A stretch of DNA of 64,000 bases from an uncultured Lachnospiraceae bacterium (GCA_948473115.1 CAOKWI010000016.1:1-64000); one strand, 5' to 3'; shown: positions 8,047 through 18,474, numbered from the stretch's first letter. A program made the numbers and translations. The notes: generated by a model from the sequence alone, not told the origin.

Positions 8047-9587
8047 ATGAAAGACAGACTGAAAAGAATATGGGACTGGAAACCGGGTATGGGGGTGGTG
8101 GCAGCAGCTGCCGTATGTCTGTTGCTGCTTCTGCTGGTGCCGCTCCTCAGGCTGGCGCTATATGCAGTACCCTGGTATGACGATTATAATTATGGGCAAT
8201 TTGTAAAGAATTTTGTGGATATGGAGAGGAGCATCGGAAGCGCGGTAAGCGGTGCGGTCTATTGTATGAAGACTCAATGGTACGCGTGGCAGGGAACCTT
8301 TTCCTCTGTTTTTTTATGTCCCTGATGCCGGGAGTATGGGGAGAACAGTATTATTTCTGGGGGCCGGTATTTCTGATCCTGATCCTGACGTTTTCCGTAT
8401 GGACGCTGACAGGGGTCCTGGCAGGAAAAGTCCTGAAAAGCGACAGGTCAAACCGCATTGTGCTCCAGGCTGTGTCCACGGCGATTGTGGTGGAAATGAT
8501 CTATTCGGCCCAGCAGGGCTTTTACTGGTATAACGGCGGCATCCATTATGTGGGAATGCATTCTTTTCTGCTGCTGCTGATTTCGGCGTGGGTCTGCCTG
8601 ATGACAGACCGTGGAAGGATTTTGTCGGTTTTCCTGGTGACGGTGTCGATGATCGGGGCCGTGCTGGCAGGAGGAGCCAACTATGTGACGGCGCTCCAGG
8701 GCCTGCTGGTGGGGCTTTCCCTGCTGGCGGTGGGAATCTTTAGACATAGAAAGAGGACGTTATTGCTGATTCCTTCCCTGCTGGTCTATGGTTTCAGCTT
8801 TTATCTGTCTGCAACTGCGCCGGGGAACAATGTGAGAAGCGAGACCCTCCATAATTATGGGGGGGATAAAATGGATCCGATTCTGGCGGTGCTTTGCTCT
8901 TTTAGGGAGGCGGCCTTGCAGCTGGAGGAATTTACCGGTCCGTTACTTCTGATCATGCTGGCGCTGGCATTGCCTTTCGTCCGGAATGTGGTCAGGAGGA
9001 CACGGCTGCGCTTTCCTTATCCCGGTGTGCTGTCAGCCTGGTCGGTGTGTGTCTATGCGGCCGGATTCACGCCGTCCCTTTACGTCCTGGGGCATGGCGG
9101 TTTTGACCGGACATTAAACGCTGTGAAAATAACATATCAGATCCTGGTCATGATTAACTTTGTGTATTGGATCGGCTGGCTTTACTGGAAACAGCGGGAA
9201 ACCAACCGGGGATCATGGTTGGCTCCCCTGTGGAAGAGAGTGAAGGGGGCTGTGGGTATCGGACAGGAGGAAAGCACATTAAGGTTTTACCTGCTGGCGG
9301 GATTGCTGGTTCTGGCAGCTTTCGCACTGGAAAAGAACCAGGCAGGCAATTATTCTTCTTATGGAGCATATTACTACATTCATACAGGCGAGGCTTATGC
9401 GTTTCATCAGGAATACCTTGACAGGGTGGAAACCATTGAAAACGGCGGAAGCAGCGTGGCTGTAAACGCCTACTATTTCCGCCCCTGGTTCCTGCGGATC
9501 GGCGATTTGTCGGATGATCCGGGCAGGGAGGAGAATCAGGCAATGGCCAGGTGGTATCACAAGGAGGCCGTGTATTCCGGCGGGTAA
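8047..9587 (+). pseudogene. DUF6056-like multi-pass membrane protein, split by a frameshift in a T7 run
   Basis: Two open frames, 8047-8325 and 8262-9587, together encode one polytopic membrane protein of about 513 residues. The first ends ...AWQGTFSSVFLCP and the second carries on with FFMSLMPGVWGEQYYFW. Adding one T to the run of seven at 8309-8315 joins them as TFSSVFFMSLMPG, the continuous motif seen in DUF6056-type proteins (YDDYNYG, then WQGTFSS). About ten hydrophobic segments are present. The family is found in polysaccharide loci but its reaction is not known. The break could be a real mutation, phase variation, slippage or a sequencing error. Confidence 0.75.
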
Positions 9588-9695
9588 TGAGCCAGGTCAA
9601 CTCAGTTGACATTGTTCCGGATGTCGGGAAATACCCTCATCAGTGTTTCCCCAAGACAGCGGAGTGAAGATTCCTAAGGTATTTGAAAGGGTGTT

Positions 9696-10994
9696 ATGGG
9701 AGAGACAGAAAACAGGCAGGAGGATATTCCCGCCATTCGGGTCAGGGAACTGGTCAAGATCTATAAATTGTATGACAAGCCGAAGGACCGTATCAAGGAG
9801 GCCTTTGGATTTGGCAAAAAGCAGTCCCACAAGCTGCATTATGCCCTGAACGGCGTCAGCCTGGAGATCCGCAGGGGAGAAACGGTGGGTATCATCGGCA
9901 CCAACGGATCCGGAAAGTCCACGATCCTGAAGATCATCACAGGGGTGTTGAATCCCACCTCCGGGGAGGTGCATGTGGAGGGGCGCATTTCCGCGCTGCT
10001 GGAGCTGGGGGCAGGCTTTAACATGGAGTACAATGGCATTGAGAATGTCTATCTGAACGGTACCATGATGGGCTTTTCCGAGAAGGAGATTGATAGGAAG
10101 CTGCCGGAGATCCTGGCATTTGCGGATATCGGGGATTATGTGTATCAGCCGGTGAAGACCTATTCCAGCGGTATGTTTGTGCGTCTTGCCTTTGCGGTGG
10201 CGATCAACATTGAGCCTGAGATCCTGATCGTGGACGAGGCTCTATCCGTGGGTGATGTCTTTTTCCAGGCGAAATGTTATCATAAGTTTGAGGAGTTTAA
10301 GAAGCTGGGCAAGACCATTGTCTTCGTCAGCCATGATCTCAGCAGTATCAGCAAATACTGCGACAGGGTCTTCCTGCTGAACAGGGGGAAGCTTCTGGGA
10401 GAAGGATCTCCCAAGGAGATGATCGATGCTTATAAGCGGGTGCTTGTGGGGCAGTATGAAATTCCGGAGCATCCTGGAGAGGTGGGACTGCTGGAGGATG
10501 AGGAAATCCAGGCGGCGGCGGGAAACGCCTCCGGCGTGAATCCGGAGGTCCTGGAGTATGGCACAAGACAGGCCTTGATAGAGGAGTATTATGTCACGGA
10601 CGACAGAGGGGTACGTACCACGGCCGTGATCAAGGGCAGTGAGTTTACGGTCCATATGCGGGTTCGGTTTTCCGGCCACATTCCTGCGCCTATTTTTGCC
10701 TTTTCTTTTAAAAATGCCATCGGTACGGAGATCACGGGAACCAATTCCATGATCGAAAAGGCTTTCCTGGACAGCGCGGAGCCGGGGCAGGTGAAGGACA
10801 TCTCGTTTACACAGAAGATGAGCCTGCAGGGCGGGGAATACCTGATCTCCCTGGGAGTCACAGGCTATCAGGGGGATACCTTTGAGGTCTATCACAGGCT
10901 ATATGATGTGATCAATGTTACGGTGGTATCTGACAAGGACACAGTGGGCTATTATGACATGAATTCCACAGTGAAGGTGGCGGACGTTCCTTAG
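9696..10994 (+). CDS. wzt: Polysaccharide ABC exporter, ATPase with carbohydrate-binding C-terminal domain (Wzt type)
   Basis: It powers export of the polysaccharide with the permease at 7036. Residues 1-245 form the ABC domain: Walker A GTNGSGKST near residue 68, signature YSSGM near 156, Walker B ILIVDEA, and switch SHD near 213. The start of the domain (YKLYDKPKDRIKEAF) is typical of TagH/Wzt proteins. Residues about 280-432 match the Wzt C-terminal beta-sandwich, which in E. coli O9a reads the terminal modification of the chain. That domain fits with the methyltransferase fusion encoded next. A near-palindrome GTCAACTCAGTTGAC lies upstream at 9597-9611. Confidence 0.92.
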   Translation: MGETENRQEDIPAIRVRELVKIYKLYDKPKDRIKEAFGFGKKQSHKLHYALNGVSLEIRRGETVGIIGTNGSGKSTILKIITGVLNPTSGEVHVEGRISALLELGAGFNMEYNGIENVYLNGTMMGFSEKEIDRKLPEILAFADIGDYVYQPVKTYSSGMFVRLAFAVAINIEPEILIVDEALSVGDVFFQAKCYHKFEEFKKLGKTIVFVSHDLSSISKYCDRVFLLNRGKLLGEGSPKEMIDAYKRVLVGQYEIPEHPGEVGLLEDEEIQAAAGNASGVNPEVLEYGTRQALIEEYYVTDDRGVRTTAVIKGSEFTVHMRVRFSGHIPAPIFAFSFKNAIGTEITGTNSMIEKAFLDSAEPGQVKDISFTQKMSLQGGEYLISLGVTGYQGDTFEVYHRLYDVINVTVVSDKDTVGYYDMNSTVKVADVP

Positions 10995-11062
10995 AGTTTC
11001 TGGAAGGTCCTTTGGGGAAGAAGGCTGCTGCAAAGGGCGGCAGACAGTGTGTGAGGTAGGAA

Positions 11063-13117
11063 ATGCTGGAAGAGATCGGCAAGGTAAAACTGGATTACAG
11101 CAAATACTCCGGCGAGGATCTTTACTGCGACGGCGCGGTGGAGGAGGAACTGCTGGATATTGCGAGAAACCTGTCTCCCGTGGAATACGCGGGTGTGATT
11201 GAGGAGCGCAAAAACTGGCCGATCCTGTATCATCTTTCCCCTCTGCGGGAAAATATCGTGGAATGGATTCCCATGGGAAAGAGCGACAAGGTGCTGGAAG
11301 TGGGAAGCGGGTGCGGCGCCATAACGGGTGTCCTGTCCAGGAAGGCGGAGAGCGTTACCTGCGTGGAGCTGTCCAAAAAGCGCAGTATGATCAACGCTTA
11401 CCGCCACAGTGAATGTGACAATGTGACCATCCATGTGGGAAATTTCAAGGACATTGAACCGGAGCTGCCGAAGGACTTTGATTATATCTGCCTGATCGGG
11501 GTTTTTGAATACGGACAGAGTTATATTGGGGGCGACAGGCCATATCACGGTTTTCTGGATATCCTGCTGCCCCATCTGAAGGAGGGCGGCCGGATCATCA
11601 TTGCCATTGAGAATAAGTACGGCATGAAATATTTTGCGGGCTGCAGGGAGGATCACCTGGGAACCTACTTTTCCGGGATCGAAAATTATGCCGACGGCGG
11701 AGGGGTGCGGACCTTCGGGAGAAGAGGGCTGGAGAAGATTTTCCGGAGCTGCGGGATTTCGGAGTATCATTTTTATTATCCTTATCCCGATTACAAATTC
11801 ATGACCACCCTTTACAGTGACGCATACCTTCCGGGCAAGGGAGAGCTGTCCAACAATATGCGCAATTTTGACAGGGACAGGATGGTGCTGTTCGACGAGA
11901 AGAATGCCTTTGACGGCGTGGTGGAGGAAGGCCTGTTTTCCCTGTTTGCCAATTCCTATATCGCTGTGATCGGAAAAGGCTTCGACATGAAATATGTGAA
12001 GTACTCCAATGACCGCGCCCCGGAGTATGCCATTAAGACGGAGATATGCAGGGATGGGGAGGGAAATGTCAGCGTCAGGAAATATCCCCTGGGTGAAGCG
12101 GCCAAGGAGCATGTCAGGGGAATGGCCCTGGCCTGTGAGAACCTGACGGAAAAATATAAGGGCGGCGAACTGGAGATCAATCAATGTACCCTGGAGGAAA
12201 AGGAGGACGAACTGTATGCACAGTTTGAATTTGTACCCGGGATTCCTCTTTCGGAGCTGATGGATCAATGTCTGGAACGGGGGGACATGGAGGGTTTCCA
12301 TAAGTATTTTAGGCAATATGTGGAGAAGATAGGATACAACAATGAGTATCCGGTGGCGGATTTTGACCTGATTTTTGCCAATATCCTTGTACGGGGGGAT
12401 ACCTGGACGTTGATCGATTATGAATGGACCTTCGGGAAGCCCATAGATACCAGGGAACTGGCGTTTCGGGCCATTTACTGTTATCTGCTGGAGGATGAAA
12501 AGAGAAATAAACTGGATCTGGATGTGATACTGGAAGAATTGCAGATCACCGAGGCGGACGCGGAGCATTTCAGGCAGCAGGAGCGGGAATTTCAGAAGTT
12601 TGTCACCGGTGACCATCTTGCAATGGCGGAGATTCGGGAGCGCATCGGATGCCGTCTGATGGTGCCCCAGAGATGGATCGACAAATATCAGGACTCGGAG
12701 AGGGTGAACCGGGTACAGATTTACGAGGACAGGGGAAAGGGGTACATCGAGGAGGAATCTTACTTTGTGCAGGAGGCGTATCAGGGAGAGAACCTGATCG
12801 AACTGGAATTGAAGGTGAGCGGGGATGTGAGAATGCTGCGCATCGATCCCGCCATGGATACCTGCATGGTGAAGATCCTGGAGATGACCCTGAATGGGGA
12901 AGCGGTGCCCATGGACAGGAAAAAGAATATCCTGGTGAACGGTAAGGTGGCAAAGCCCGGATCCTTTGTTTTCCCTACAGAGGATCCCAACATCAATATC
13001 GTCATGACTGAGCTGAAGCGCAGCGCCGAGAATACGCTTCACACCCGCATGGAGATCGTAAGGCTGCCCCATGACATGGCGCGGGATATGGCAGGGGCGG
13101 TGAAGAAGCTGATCTGA
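11063..13117 (+). CDS. Methyltransferase-kinase-like fusion, candidate polysaccharide chain terminator
   Basis: The 684-residue protein begins with a class I SAM methyltransferase (motif I VLEVGSGCGAITG near residue 75, followed by CVELSKKR). A second part, about 330-480, has the aminoglycoside-phosphotransferase/kinase pattern: DLIFANIL supplies the Asp-x4-Asn of the catalytic loop and LIDYEW the metal-binding Asp. The usual HxD histidine is replaced (ADFDL). The last 150 residues look beta-rich. This order recalls WbdD of E. coli O9a, which methylates or phosphorylates the chain end and sets length for Wzm/Wzt export. It sits directly after the Wzt-like ATPase. The substrate is not known. 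Confidence 0.75.
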   Translation: MLEEIGKVKLDYSKYSGEDLYCDGAVEEELLDIARNLSPVEYAGVIEERKNWPILYHLSPLRENIVEWIPMGKSDKVLEVGSGCGAITGVLSRKAESVTCVELSKKRSMINAYRHSECDNVTIHVGNFKDIEPELPKDFDYICLIGVFEYGQSYIGGDRPYHGFLDILLPHLKEGGRIIIAIENKYGMKYFAGCREDHLGTYFSGIENYADGGGVRTFGRRGLEKIFRSCGISEYHFYYPYPDYKFMTTLYSDAYLPGKGELSNNMRNFDRDRMVLFDEKNAFDGVVEEGLFSLFANSYIAVIGKGFDMKYVKYSNDRAPEYAIKTEICRDGEGNVSVRKYPLGEAAKEHVRGMALACENLTEKYKGGELEINQCTLEEKEDELYAQFEFVPGIPLSELMDQCLERGDMEGFHKYFRQYVEKIGYNNEYPVADFDLIFANILVRGDTWTLIDYEWTFGKPIDTRELAFRAIYCYLLEDEKRNKLDLDVILEELQITEADAEHFRQQEREFQKFVTGDHLAMAEIRERIGCRLMVPQRWIDKYQDSERVNRVQIYEDRGKGYIEEESYFVQEAYQGENLIELELKVSGDVRMLRIDPAMDTCMVKILEMTLNGEAVPMDRKKNILVNGKVAKPGSFVFPTEDPNINIVMTELKRSAENTLHTRMEIVRLPHDMARDMAGAVKKLI

Positions 13118-13165
13118 GTAAAGGCTGGACTGTTACGATGGCGGCGGCCGGGAGAGGGTGGAACA

Positions 13166-15145
13166 TTGGGTGTAAAAAGTCTGGTAAAGCAGGCGCTATC
13201 GCAAAAAGAAAACATAAAATACCGATCACTGCTGGCGGGAAGAAAAGGCAGTTACAGCCAGTGGCTGGAGCGGCAGAAGCTTCTGTGGCAGGAAGAAAAT
13301 GAGAGGATTCTTCCGGGAAGGGCAGACGACAGTGGGTTTGTATTCATCTGCGCGTCAGAGGGTGTGCTGACGGTTTACGCCAGAAAAAGCATTGCTTGTT
13401 TTTTTATACAGCATCCCGAGGTACAGCTTCTGTACGGGGATGAGGATCTGATTGATGCAAAAGGCGTTCCCCGGGATCCATATTTTAAGCCTGACTGGTC
13501 CCCGGATCTGCTGGACGGCTGCTTCTATTTCGGGAGCATCGTGGCCATGCGGAAGGATTTTTTTGAGAAAGCGGCAGAAGGCCTCGATGCGGGAACGCTT
13601 CTGCAGACAGTGAAGCGGAATGATTATATGGTGACGGACTTCAAGTCATATATCCAATGGGTGTACCGTTGCGTGGAACTGGCGGGAGGATACCGGAAGG
13701 GTTCCTGTGGCATAGGGCATGTGTCTCAGATCCTGTTCCACGGCAGCGGCGCAATGCAGGAATTGTTTTACAGACATGATATGGCCGGCCTTCAGAACAA
13801 ATCTGAAGGGTCTGTGCCGGAACTCCGGCAGGAGGTGGAAGGATGCGGGGATCCGGCAGGATTTCTGGTCACGGTTGTGGTTCCTTCCAGGGATCACCCT
13901 GAACTGCTGGCAAAATGCCTGCAGGCGGTGAGGGATGCCGGGGAAGGACTCCGGCTTGAGGTCATCGTGGTGGATAACGGAAGCACCGCGGATAACAAAG
14001 AGAAGACAGAAGAACTGGTGGGAACGCTGGCGGAGGAATATTTTCAGGTCACTTACCTGTACCGTCCCATGGAATTTCATTTTTCCCGGATGTGCAATCT
14101 GGGGGCGGAGGCGGCCAGGGGGCGTTTTTTGTTGTTTTTGAATGACGATGTGGAGCTGGCGGTGAAGGGCTGTGTGGAACGGATGGCGGCTCTGGCGGCG
14201 AGACCGTATACCGGCGCGGTGGGGATGAAGCTTTATTATCCTCAGTCGGAAAAGATCCAGCATGCCGGTATCACAAATCTGCCCATGGGACCGGTGCATA
14301 AACTGCAATTCCATGAGAATGGGAAGGTCAGCAGATATGTCAGCCACAGTGGTATGAATTACCTTGCAGTCACCGCCGCCTGTCTGATGGTAGAGCGCGA
14401 AAAGTTCCGGGAAGCGGGAGAATTTGCGGAAGAATTACGGGTGGCATTTAATGACGTCGACCTTTGTTTCAGGCTGTATGAGGCGGGATATCATAATGTC
14501 TGCATCCATGACTGCCATGCTTATCATCATGAGTCCCTGAGCCGCGGTGGGGATGAGTCCGTGGACGGACTGGAGCGGCTTCTGGAGGAACGGGACAGGC
14601 TTTATGGGAACCATCCCGGACTGGTGGGAAAAGACCCCTATTACTCTGTCCACCTGAACAGGGAGGGGCTGGATACCATGATTCGTCCGGCTTATGAGAC
14701 GATGGGAAACTGCGTGCAGGAGTATGCCAGATTCCTGGCGGAAAAGACCTTGTATGATTATCGCAGGGATGAGTGTGTCATGGTGCGGGTAGAGGCGGTG
14801 CAGTCAGGTGAGATATATGGCTGGTCGGTGGTGCTGGGAGATAATAATGCATGTTACGAAAAAAGCCTTATCCTGAAGAGGGTGCGGGAAAATTTTTTGC
14901 CCGAGGCGGATGAGTGGTTCCGGGGTCCCAGTGATGTAATGGTGATCCCGCTGAAGGAGCAGTATAGGCCTGATCTGGAGGAAAACATGCCGGATCAGGT
15001 GAATGTGGCGTTGAGTGGATTTCATGTGCGGCTGAAAGGAAATCTGCTTCCGCCGGGAAGGTATCGGATCGGCGCGGCGGCGAGGCACCGGATCACCGGG
15101 GCGGGACTGGCGAACTGGTCCAACCGGTTTATTTTGATTCAATAA
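13166..15145 (+). CDS. Family 2 glycosyltransferase, multidomain
   Basis: This 659-residue enzyme probably adds one or more sugars to the growing polysaccharide. The N-terminal 200 residues keep GT-A pieces (YGDEDLIDAKGVPRDPYFK and KPDWSPDLL). A complete GT2 domain follows from about residue 230 (VTVVVPSRDHPELL, VIVVDNGS, LFLNDDVEL with the DxD, then FNDVDLCFRLYEAGY). The last 130 residues are a beta-rich tail also seen in related enzymes. The start is TTG at 13166, chosen for the GGAGAGGGTGG site just upstream. A GGCTGGACTGTTAC at 13123 resembles a family B element end. Confidence 0.88.
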   Translation: MGVKSLVKQALSQKENIKYRSLLAGRKGSYSQWLERQKLLWQEENERILPGRADDSGFVFICASEGVLTVYARKSIACFFIQHPEVQLLYGDEDLIDAKGVPRDPYFKPDWSPDLLDGCFYFGSIVAMRKDFFEKAAEGLDAGTLLQTVKRNDYMVTDFKSYIQWVYRCVELAGGYRKGSCGIGHVSQILFHGSGAMQELFYRHDMAGLQNKSEGSVPELRQEVEGCGDPAGFLVTVVVPSRDHPELLAKCLQAVRDAGEGLRLEVIVVDNGSTADNKEKTEELVGTLAEEYFQVTYLYRPMEFHFSRMCNLGAEAARGRFLLFLNDDVELAVKGCVERMAALAARPYTGAVGMKLYYPQSEKIQHAGITNLPMGPVHKLQFHENGKVSRYVSHSGMNYLAVTAACLMVEREKFREAGEFAEELRVAFNDVDLCFRLYEAGYHNVCIHDCHAYHHESLSRGGDESVDGLERLLEERDRLYGNHPGLVGKDPYYSVHLNREGLDTMIRPAYETMGNCVQEYARFLAEKTLYDYRRDECVMVRVEAVQSGEIYGWSVVLGDNNACYEKSLILKRVRENFLPEADEWFRGPSDVMVIPLKEQYRPDLEENMPDQVNVALSGFHVRLKGNLLPPGRYRIGAAARHRITGAGLANWSNRFILIQ

Positions 15146-15163
15146 GAGGAAATGAGGAAGGAT

Positions 15164-17179
15164 ATGACAGAGGTAGATTACAGGGAGGCATACGAACAGG
15201 AACACCTGAAATGTGCTGACCTGGCGGCACGGGTTGCGGATCTTGAGGCGAAAAACGAGGAGTTGGAGTGGAAGCTGGGCAGGATTAAGAAAAATCCTTT
15301 GTGGAAGCTGAGCAAGCCCCTCCGAAGCTGCGTCCACTGGCTGATCCGCCAGAAGGACCGGGTGGCAAACTGCGGCGGTCCCAGGGGAATCCTCCATAAG
15401 ATAGATTATAAGAAGCGGGAGAGGGTCGCCATGCGCCAGTTTGGAACGGAAAGCTTTCCCTCCCCTGAACAGGCGGCTGCGGAACGGTCAGCGGTGTTTC
15501 CGCGGATGCCGAAGATCAGTATCCTGGTGCCGCTCTGGAACAATCAGAGGGAATTTCAGATTGAGATGCTGGAATCTGTGATGAACCAGACCTATGAGAA
15601 CTGGGAACTGTGCCTGGCGGACGGTTCCGATGAGGCGCACGCCTATATGGGGGAAATCTGCCGCCAATACGTGGAGAAATCCGGGGGCAGGGTAGTCTAT
15701 CGGAAACTGGAAAAGAACAGTGGTATTTCGGGCAATACCAACGCCTGTCTGGGGATGGCCACAGGCGAATTTATCGGTCTGCTGGATCAGGACGATATCC
15801 TGCATCCCAGCGTGCTTTATGAGTATGTGAAGGCCATCAATGAGCAGGGCGCGGATTATCTCTACTGCGATGAGACGACCTTTAAAAGCGGTAATATCGA
15901 CCATATGCTGACCATGCACTTTAAGCCGGACTATTCCCCGGATAATCTCCGGGCAAATAATTATATCTGCCATTTCAGTGTATTTGCCAGGGAGCTTCTG
16001 GACGGCAGCGAACTGTTCCGTCCGAAATTCGACGGAAGCCAGGATCATGACATGATCCTGCGGCTGACGGATAATGCGAAAAAGGTAGTTCATATCCCCA
16101 GGCTGATGTATTACTGGCGCAGCCACGCGGGAAGCACGGCGGCTGGCATTGAGGCAAAGCCCTATGCCATTGAGGCGGCGAAGGGAGCGGTGGCAGAGCA
16201 CCTGAGGAAGCATGGCTTTGACCATTTCAGGATAGAGAGCACGCGCGCCTTTGAGACAATCTTCCGGATACGTTACCAGATCCTGGGGACGCCGAAAATC
16301 TCCATCATCATTGCGAACAGGGATCACGCGGGCGATCTTCGCCGGTGTGTGACGTCCATCCTGGAGAAGTCCACTTACGATAACTATGAGATCATTGTGG
16401 TGGAGAATAACAGCTCCACACAGGAGATCGAAGAGTATTACACGCAGCTTTTGGGGCATCCTTATGAGGGCGGCAGGGAACTCCAGCGGAGTCAGGACGG
16501 GAAAGCGGCGGTGGTCACATTTCAGGGAGCCTTTAATTATGCCGCCGTCAACAATCTGGGAGCGAAATACGCCACTGGAGAGTATATTTTATTGCTGAAT
16601 AACGATACGGAGGTCATTACGGTCAACTGGATGGAAGAACTGCTGATGTACGCCCAGCGGGAGGATGTAGGCGCCACAGGGGCAAAACTCTACTATGGGG
16701 ATAAGACGATCCAGCACGCGGGGGTGGTGATCGGGCTGGGCGCCCACAGGACCGCAGGACATACTCATTATAAGCAGCACCGCCAGAATCTCGGCTATAT
16801 GGGACGGCTATGCTATGCCCAGGATGTCACTGCCGTCACGGGAGCCTGCCTGATGGTAAAGAAGAGCCTCTATGAGGAAGTGGGCGGCCTGGACGAGGGA
16901 TTTGCGGTGTCTTTGAATGATGTGGATTTCTGCCTGAAGCTGAGGGCAAAGGGACTGCTCAATGTCTTTACTCCCTTTGCGGAACTGTTTCATTATGAAT
17001 CCATTTCCAGGGGACTGGACGACCATGGAGAGAGCGCGGAGAGATATAACAGAGAATCTGAAAAATTCCGGGAAAAGTGGAAGAAAGAGCTGGAAGCGGG
17101 GGATCCTTATTATAATCCCAATTTCTCCCTTGACAGAAGCGACTATTCTTTAAAGATACAGAGACGGGCAGACAGTTGA
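15164..17179 (+). CDS. Family 2 glycosyltransferase with two GT-A domains
   Basis: About 671 residues. After a short coiled coil (LAARVADLEAKNEELEWKLG) come two GT2 domains: one from about residue 115 (ISILVPLWNN, then GLLDQDDILHP and YLYCDETTF) and one from about 380 (ISIIIANRDHAGDL, IIVVENNS, LLLNNDTEVI, then LNDVDFCLKLRAKG). Such tandem-domain enzymes often build rhamnan-type backbones. An ATG at 15152 is also in frame but lies only two bases from its AGAGG. The ATG at 15164 has AGGAAGG at a better distance. Confidence 0.88.
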   Translation: MTEVDYREAYEQEHLKCADLAARVADLEAKNEELEWKLGRIKKNPLWKLSKPLRSCVHWLIRQKDRVANCGGPRGILHKIDYKKRERVAMRQFGTESFPSPEQAAAERSAVFPRMPKISILVPLWNNQREFQIEMLESVMNQTYENWELCLADGSDEAHAYMGEICRQYVEKSGGRVVYRKLEKNSGISGNTNACLGMATGEFIGLLDQDDILHPSVLYEYVKAINEQGADYLYCDETTFKSGNIDHMLTMHFKPDYSPDNLRANNYICHFSVFARELLDGSELFRPKFDGSQDHDMILRLTDNAKKVVHIPRLMYYWRSHAGSTAAGIEAKPYAIEAAKGAVAEHLRKHGFDHFRIESTRAFETIFRIRYQILGTPKISIIIANRDHAGDLRRCVTSILEKSTYDNYEIIVVENNSSTQEIEEYYTQLLGHPYEGGRELQRSQDGKAAVVTFQGAFNYAAVNNLGAKYATGEYILLLNNDTEVITVNWMEELLMYAQREDVGATGAKLYYGDKTIQHAGVVIGLGAHRTAGHTHYKQHRQNLGYMGRLCYAQDVTAVTGACLMVKKSLYEEVGGLDEGFAVSLNDVDFCLKLRAKGLLNVFTPFAELFHYESISRGLDDHGESAERYNRESEKFREKWKKELEAGDPYYNPNFSLDRSDYSLKIQRRADS

Positions 17180-17214
17180 CGGAGAGCATGCTATAAGGAA
17201 AGGATGAAAAGAGA

Positions 17215-18474
17215 ATGGAAACGAGATCAGGTAATCAACAGAACAGAGCCAAGTATGCGGTGGCTGCGGTCTTATCGGTAATGGTATTTGTTATCATGTA
17301 TAAACATGCGCTGAACCTGTTCAGGGATCCGGATCTGAATGACCTTCATGAGCATCTTTTGGAGGCCAATGACCTTTATCTGACGACCTTTACCAAAATA
17401 TGGATCAGAAAGCCTTATATGTTGTGGAATATTTGTGTGAAATGCAGTATGAAATTCCTGAAAATGCCGTTGGAGGACGCAGGCGCTTTTGTGCATGGGG
17501 GATTTTGTGCCCTGAACTGCATAGTTACCTTTTTCGCCATCGACCGGATCACGGAAAAATTTACAAAAAACGCTTCAGGAGTGCCCGCGGCAGTCGTCAG
17601 CGGTATGCTGGGCCTTGTGATGCCGTTGTATGTGGAATGGTTTAACTCCTATCAGTATGAGGGACAGTATTCCATCAATGCCTTTTTCAATCCCACCCAT
17701 AGCGCGGTGAAGCCGTTTGGACTGTTTGCGTTCCTGATCGCGGTGGATCTGATCCTGATGTACCGGGGGGAGGAAACGATCTTTTTCCGGAGCGTAAAAA
17801 GTCAGAAAGCGCTTTATATCGCATTTGGCATCGTATTGTTTATCTCTACGTTTGCAAAACCTACTTTCATGTTCATGCTGGTTCCTGCAGGAGTGGTATA
17901 TCTCTGCGTGGATATGGTACAGGCGCTGCGGAAAAAGGATGGCAGCTGGAAAAAGGTATGGAGTTTCATGTGGAGGGTGGGCTGCGCCTGCATCCCATCA
18001 GTGATTTACCTGCTGTTCTCCTATGCCGCGTTCTACTTGTGGGGCGGAACCTTTTCGGACGCCAAAGTGGCGGTCTATCCTCCGTTTACGGTGTGGCACA
18101 TTTATTCGCCTAACATAGTAAGATCCTGGGTGCACGGGATGGCTTTTGCCATCTGGATGGTGGCAGCCCAGCCGAAATATTTCCTGAAGAGTGTGGAGGG
18201 ACGTCTGGCTCTGATCGGGTATCTGACGGGAACTCTGGAATTTATCTTCCTGGTGGAGGCCGGCAGCAAACTGGAATGTGCCAGCTTTGCCTGGGAGATG
18301 ACGTCCGGTATGCTGCTGCTCTGGGTGGTGGCTGCTGCAAGGCTTGTGGTGCTGACCTATGACACAGAGCGCAGTGTGTGGAAAAATATCGCTGTTTTTG
18401 GAGGGTGGGGGCTGCTGATGATCCATCTGTTCAGTGGAACGTACTATATTAATCCCTTCAACTTTATTATATAG
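17215..18474 (+). CDS. Polytopic membrane protein, function not recognised
   Basis: The 419 residues hold roughly ten hydrophobic segments, with one long hydrophilic loop near residues 40-90 (FRDPDLNDLHEHLLEANDLY) and a conserved-looking EWFNSYQYEGQYSINAFFNPTH stretch in part, near residue 140. Such proteins in polysaccharide loci are often lipid-dependent (GT-C) glycosyltransferases or polymer-handling proteins, but no defining motif was recognised. It follows the glycosyltransferase by 35 bp in the same direction and ends shortly before a new promoter, so it is probably the last gene of this operon. Confidence 0.7.
   Translation: METRSGNQQNRAKYAVAAVLSVMVFVIMYKHALNLFRDPDLNDLHEHLLEANDLYLTTFTKIWIRKPYMLWNICVKCSMKFLKMPLEDAGAFVHGGFCALNCIVTFFAIDRITEKFTKNASGVPAAVVSGMLGLVMPLYVEWFNSYQYEGQYSINAFFNPTHSAVKPFGLFAFLIAVDLILMYRGEETIFFRSVKSQKALYIAFGIVLFISTFAKPTFMFMLVPAGVVYLCVDMVQALRKKDGSWKKVWSFMWRVGCACIPSVIYLLFSYAAFYLWGGTFSDAKVAVYPPFTVWHIYSPNIVRSWVHGMAFAIWMVAAQPKYFLKSVEGRLALIGYLTGTLEFIFLVEAGSKLECASFAWEMTSGMLLLWVVAAARLVVLTYDTERSVWKNIAVFGGWGLLMIHLFSGTYYINPFNFII

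Noticed and set aside
10991-13072. Minus-strand frame of 693 residues opposite the methyltransferase fusion
   Set aside because: It is a full antisense shadow; the plus strand shows clear methyltransferase motifs.
13123-13136. GGCTGGACTGTTAC as a family B element end
   Set aside because: It matches 13 of 14 bases of a right end but no left end or hairpin accompanies it, so it may be chance.
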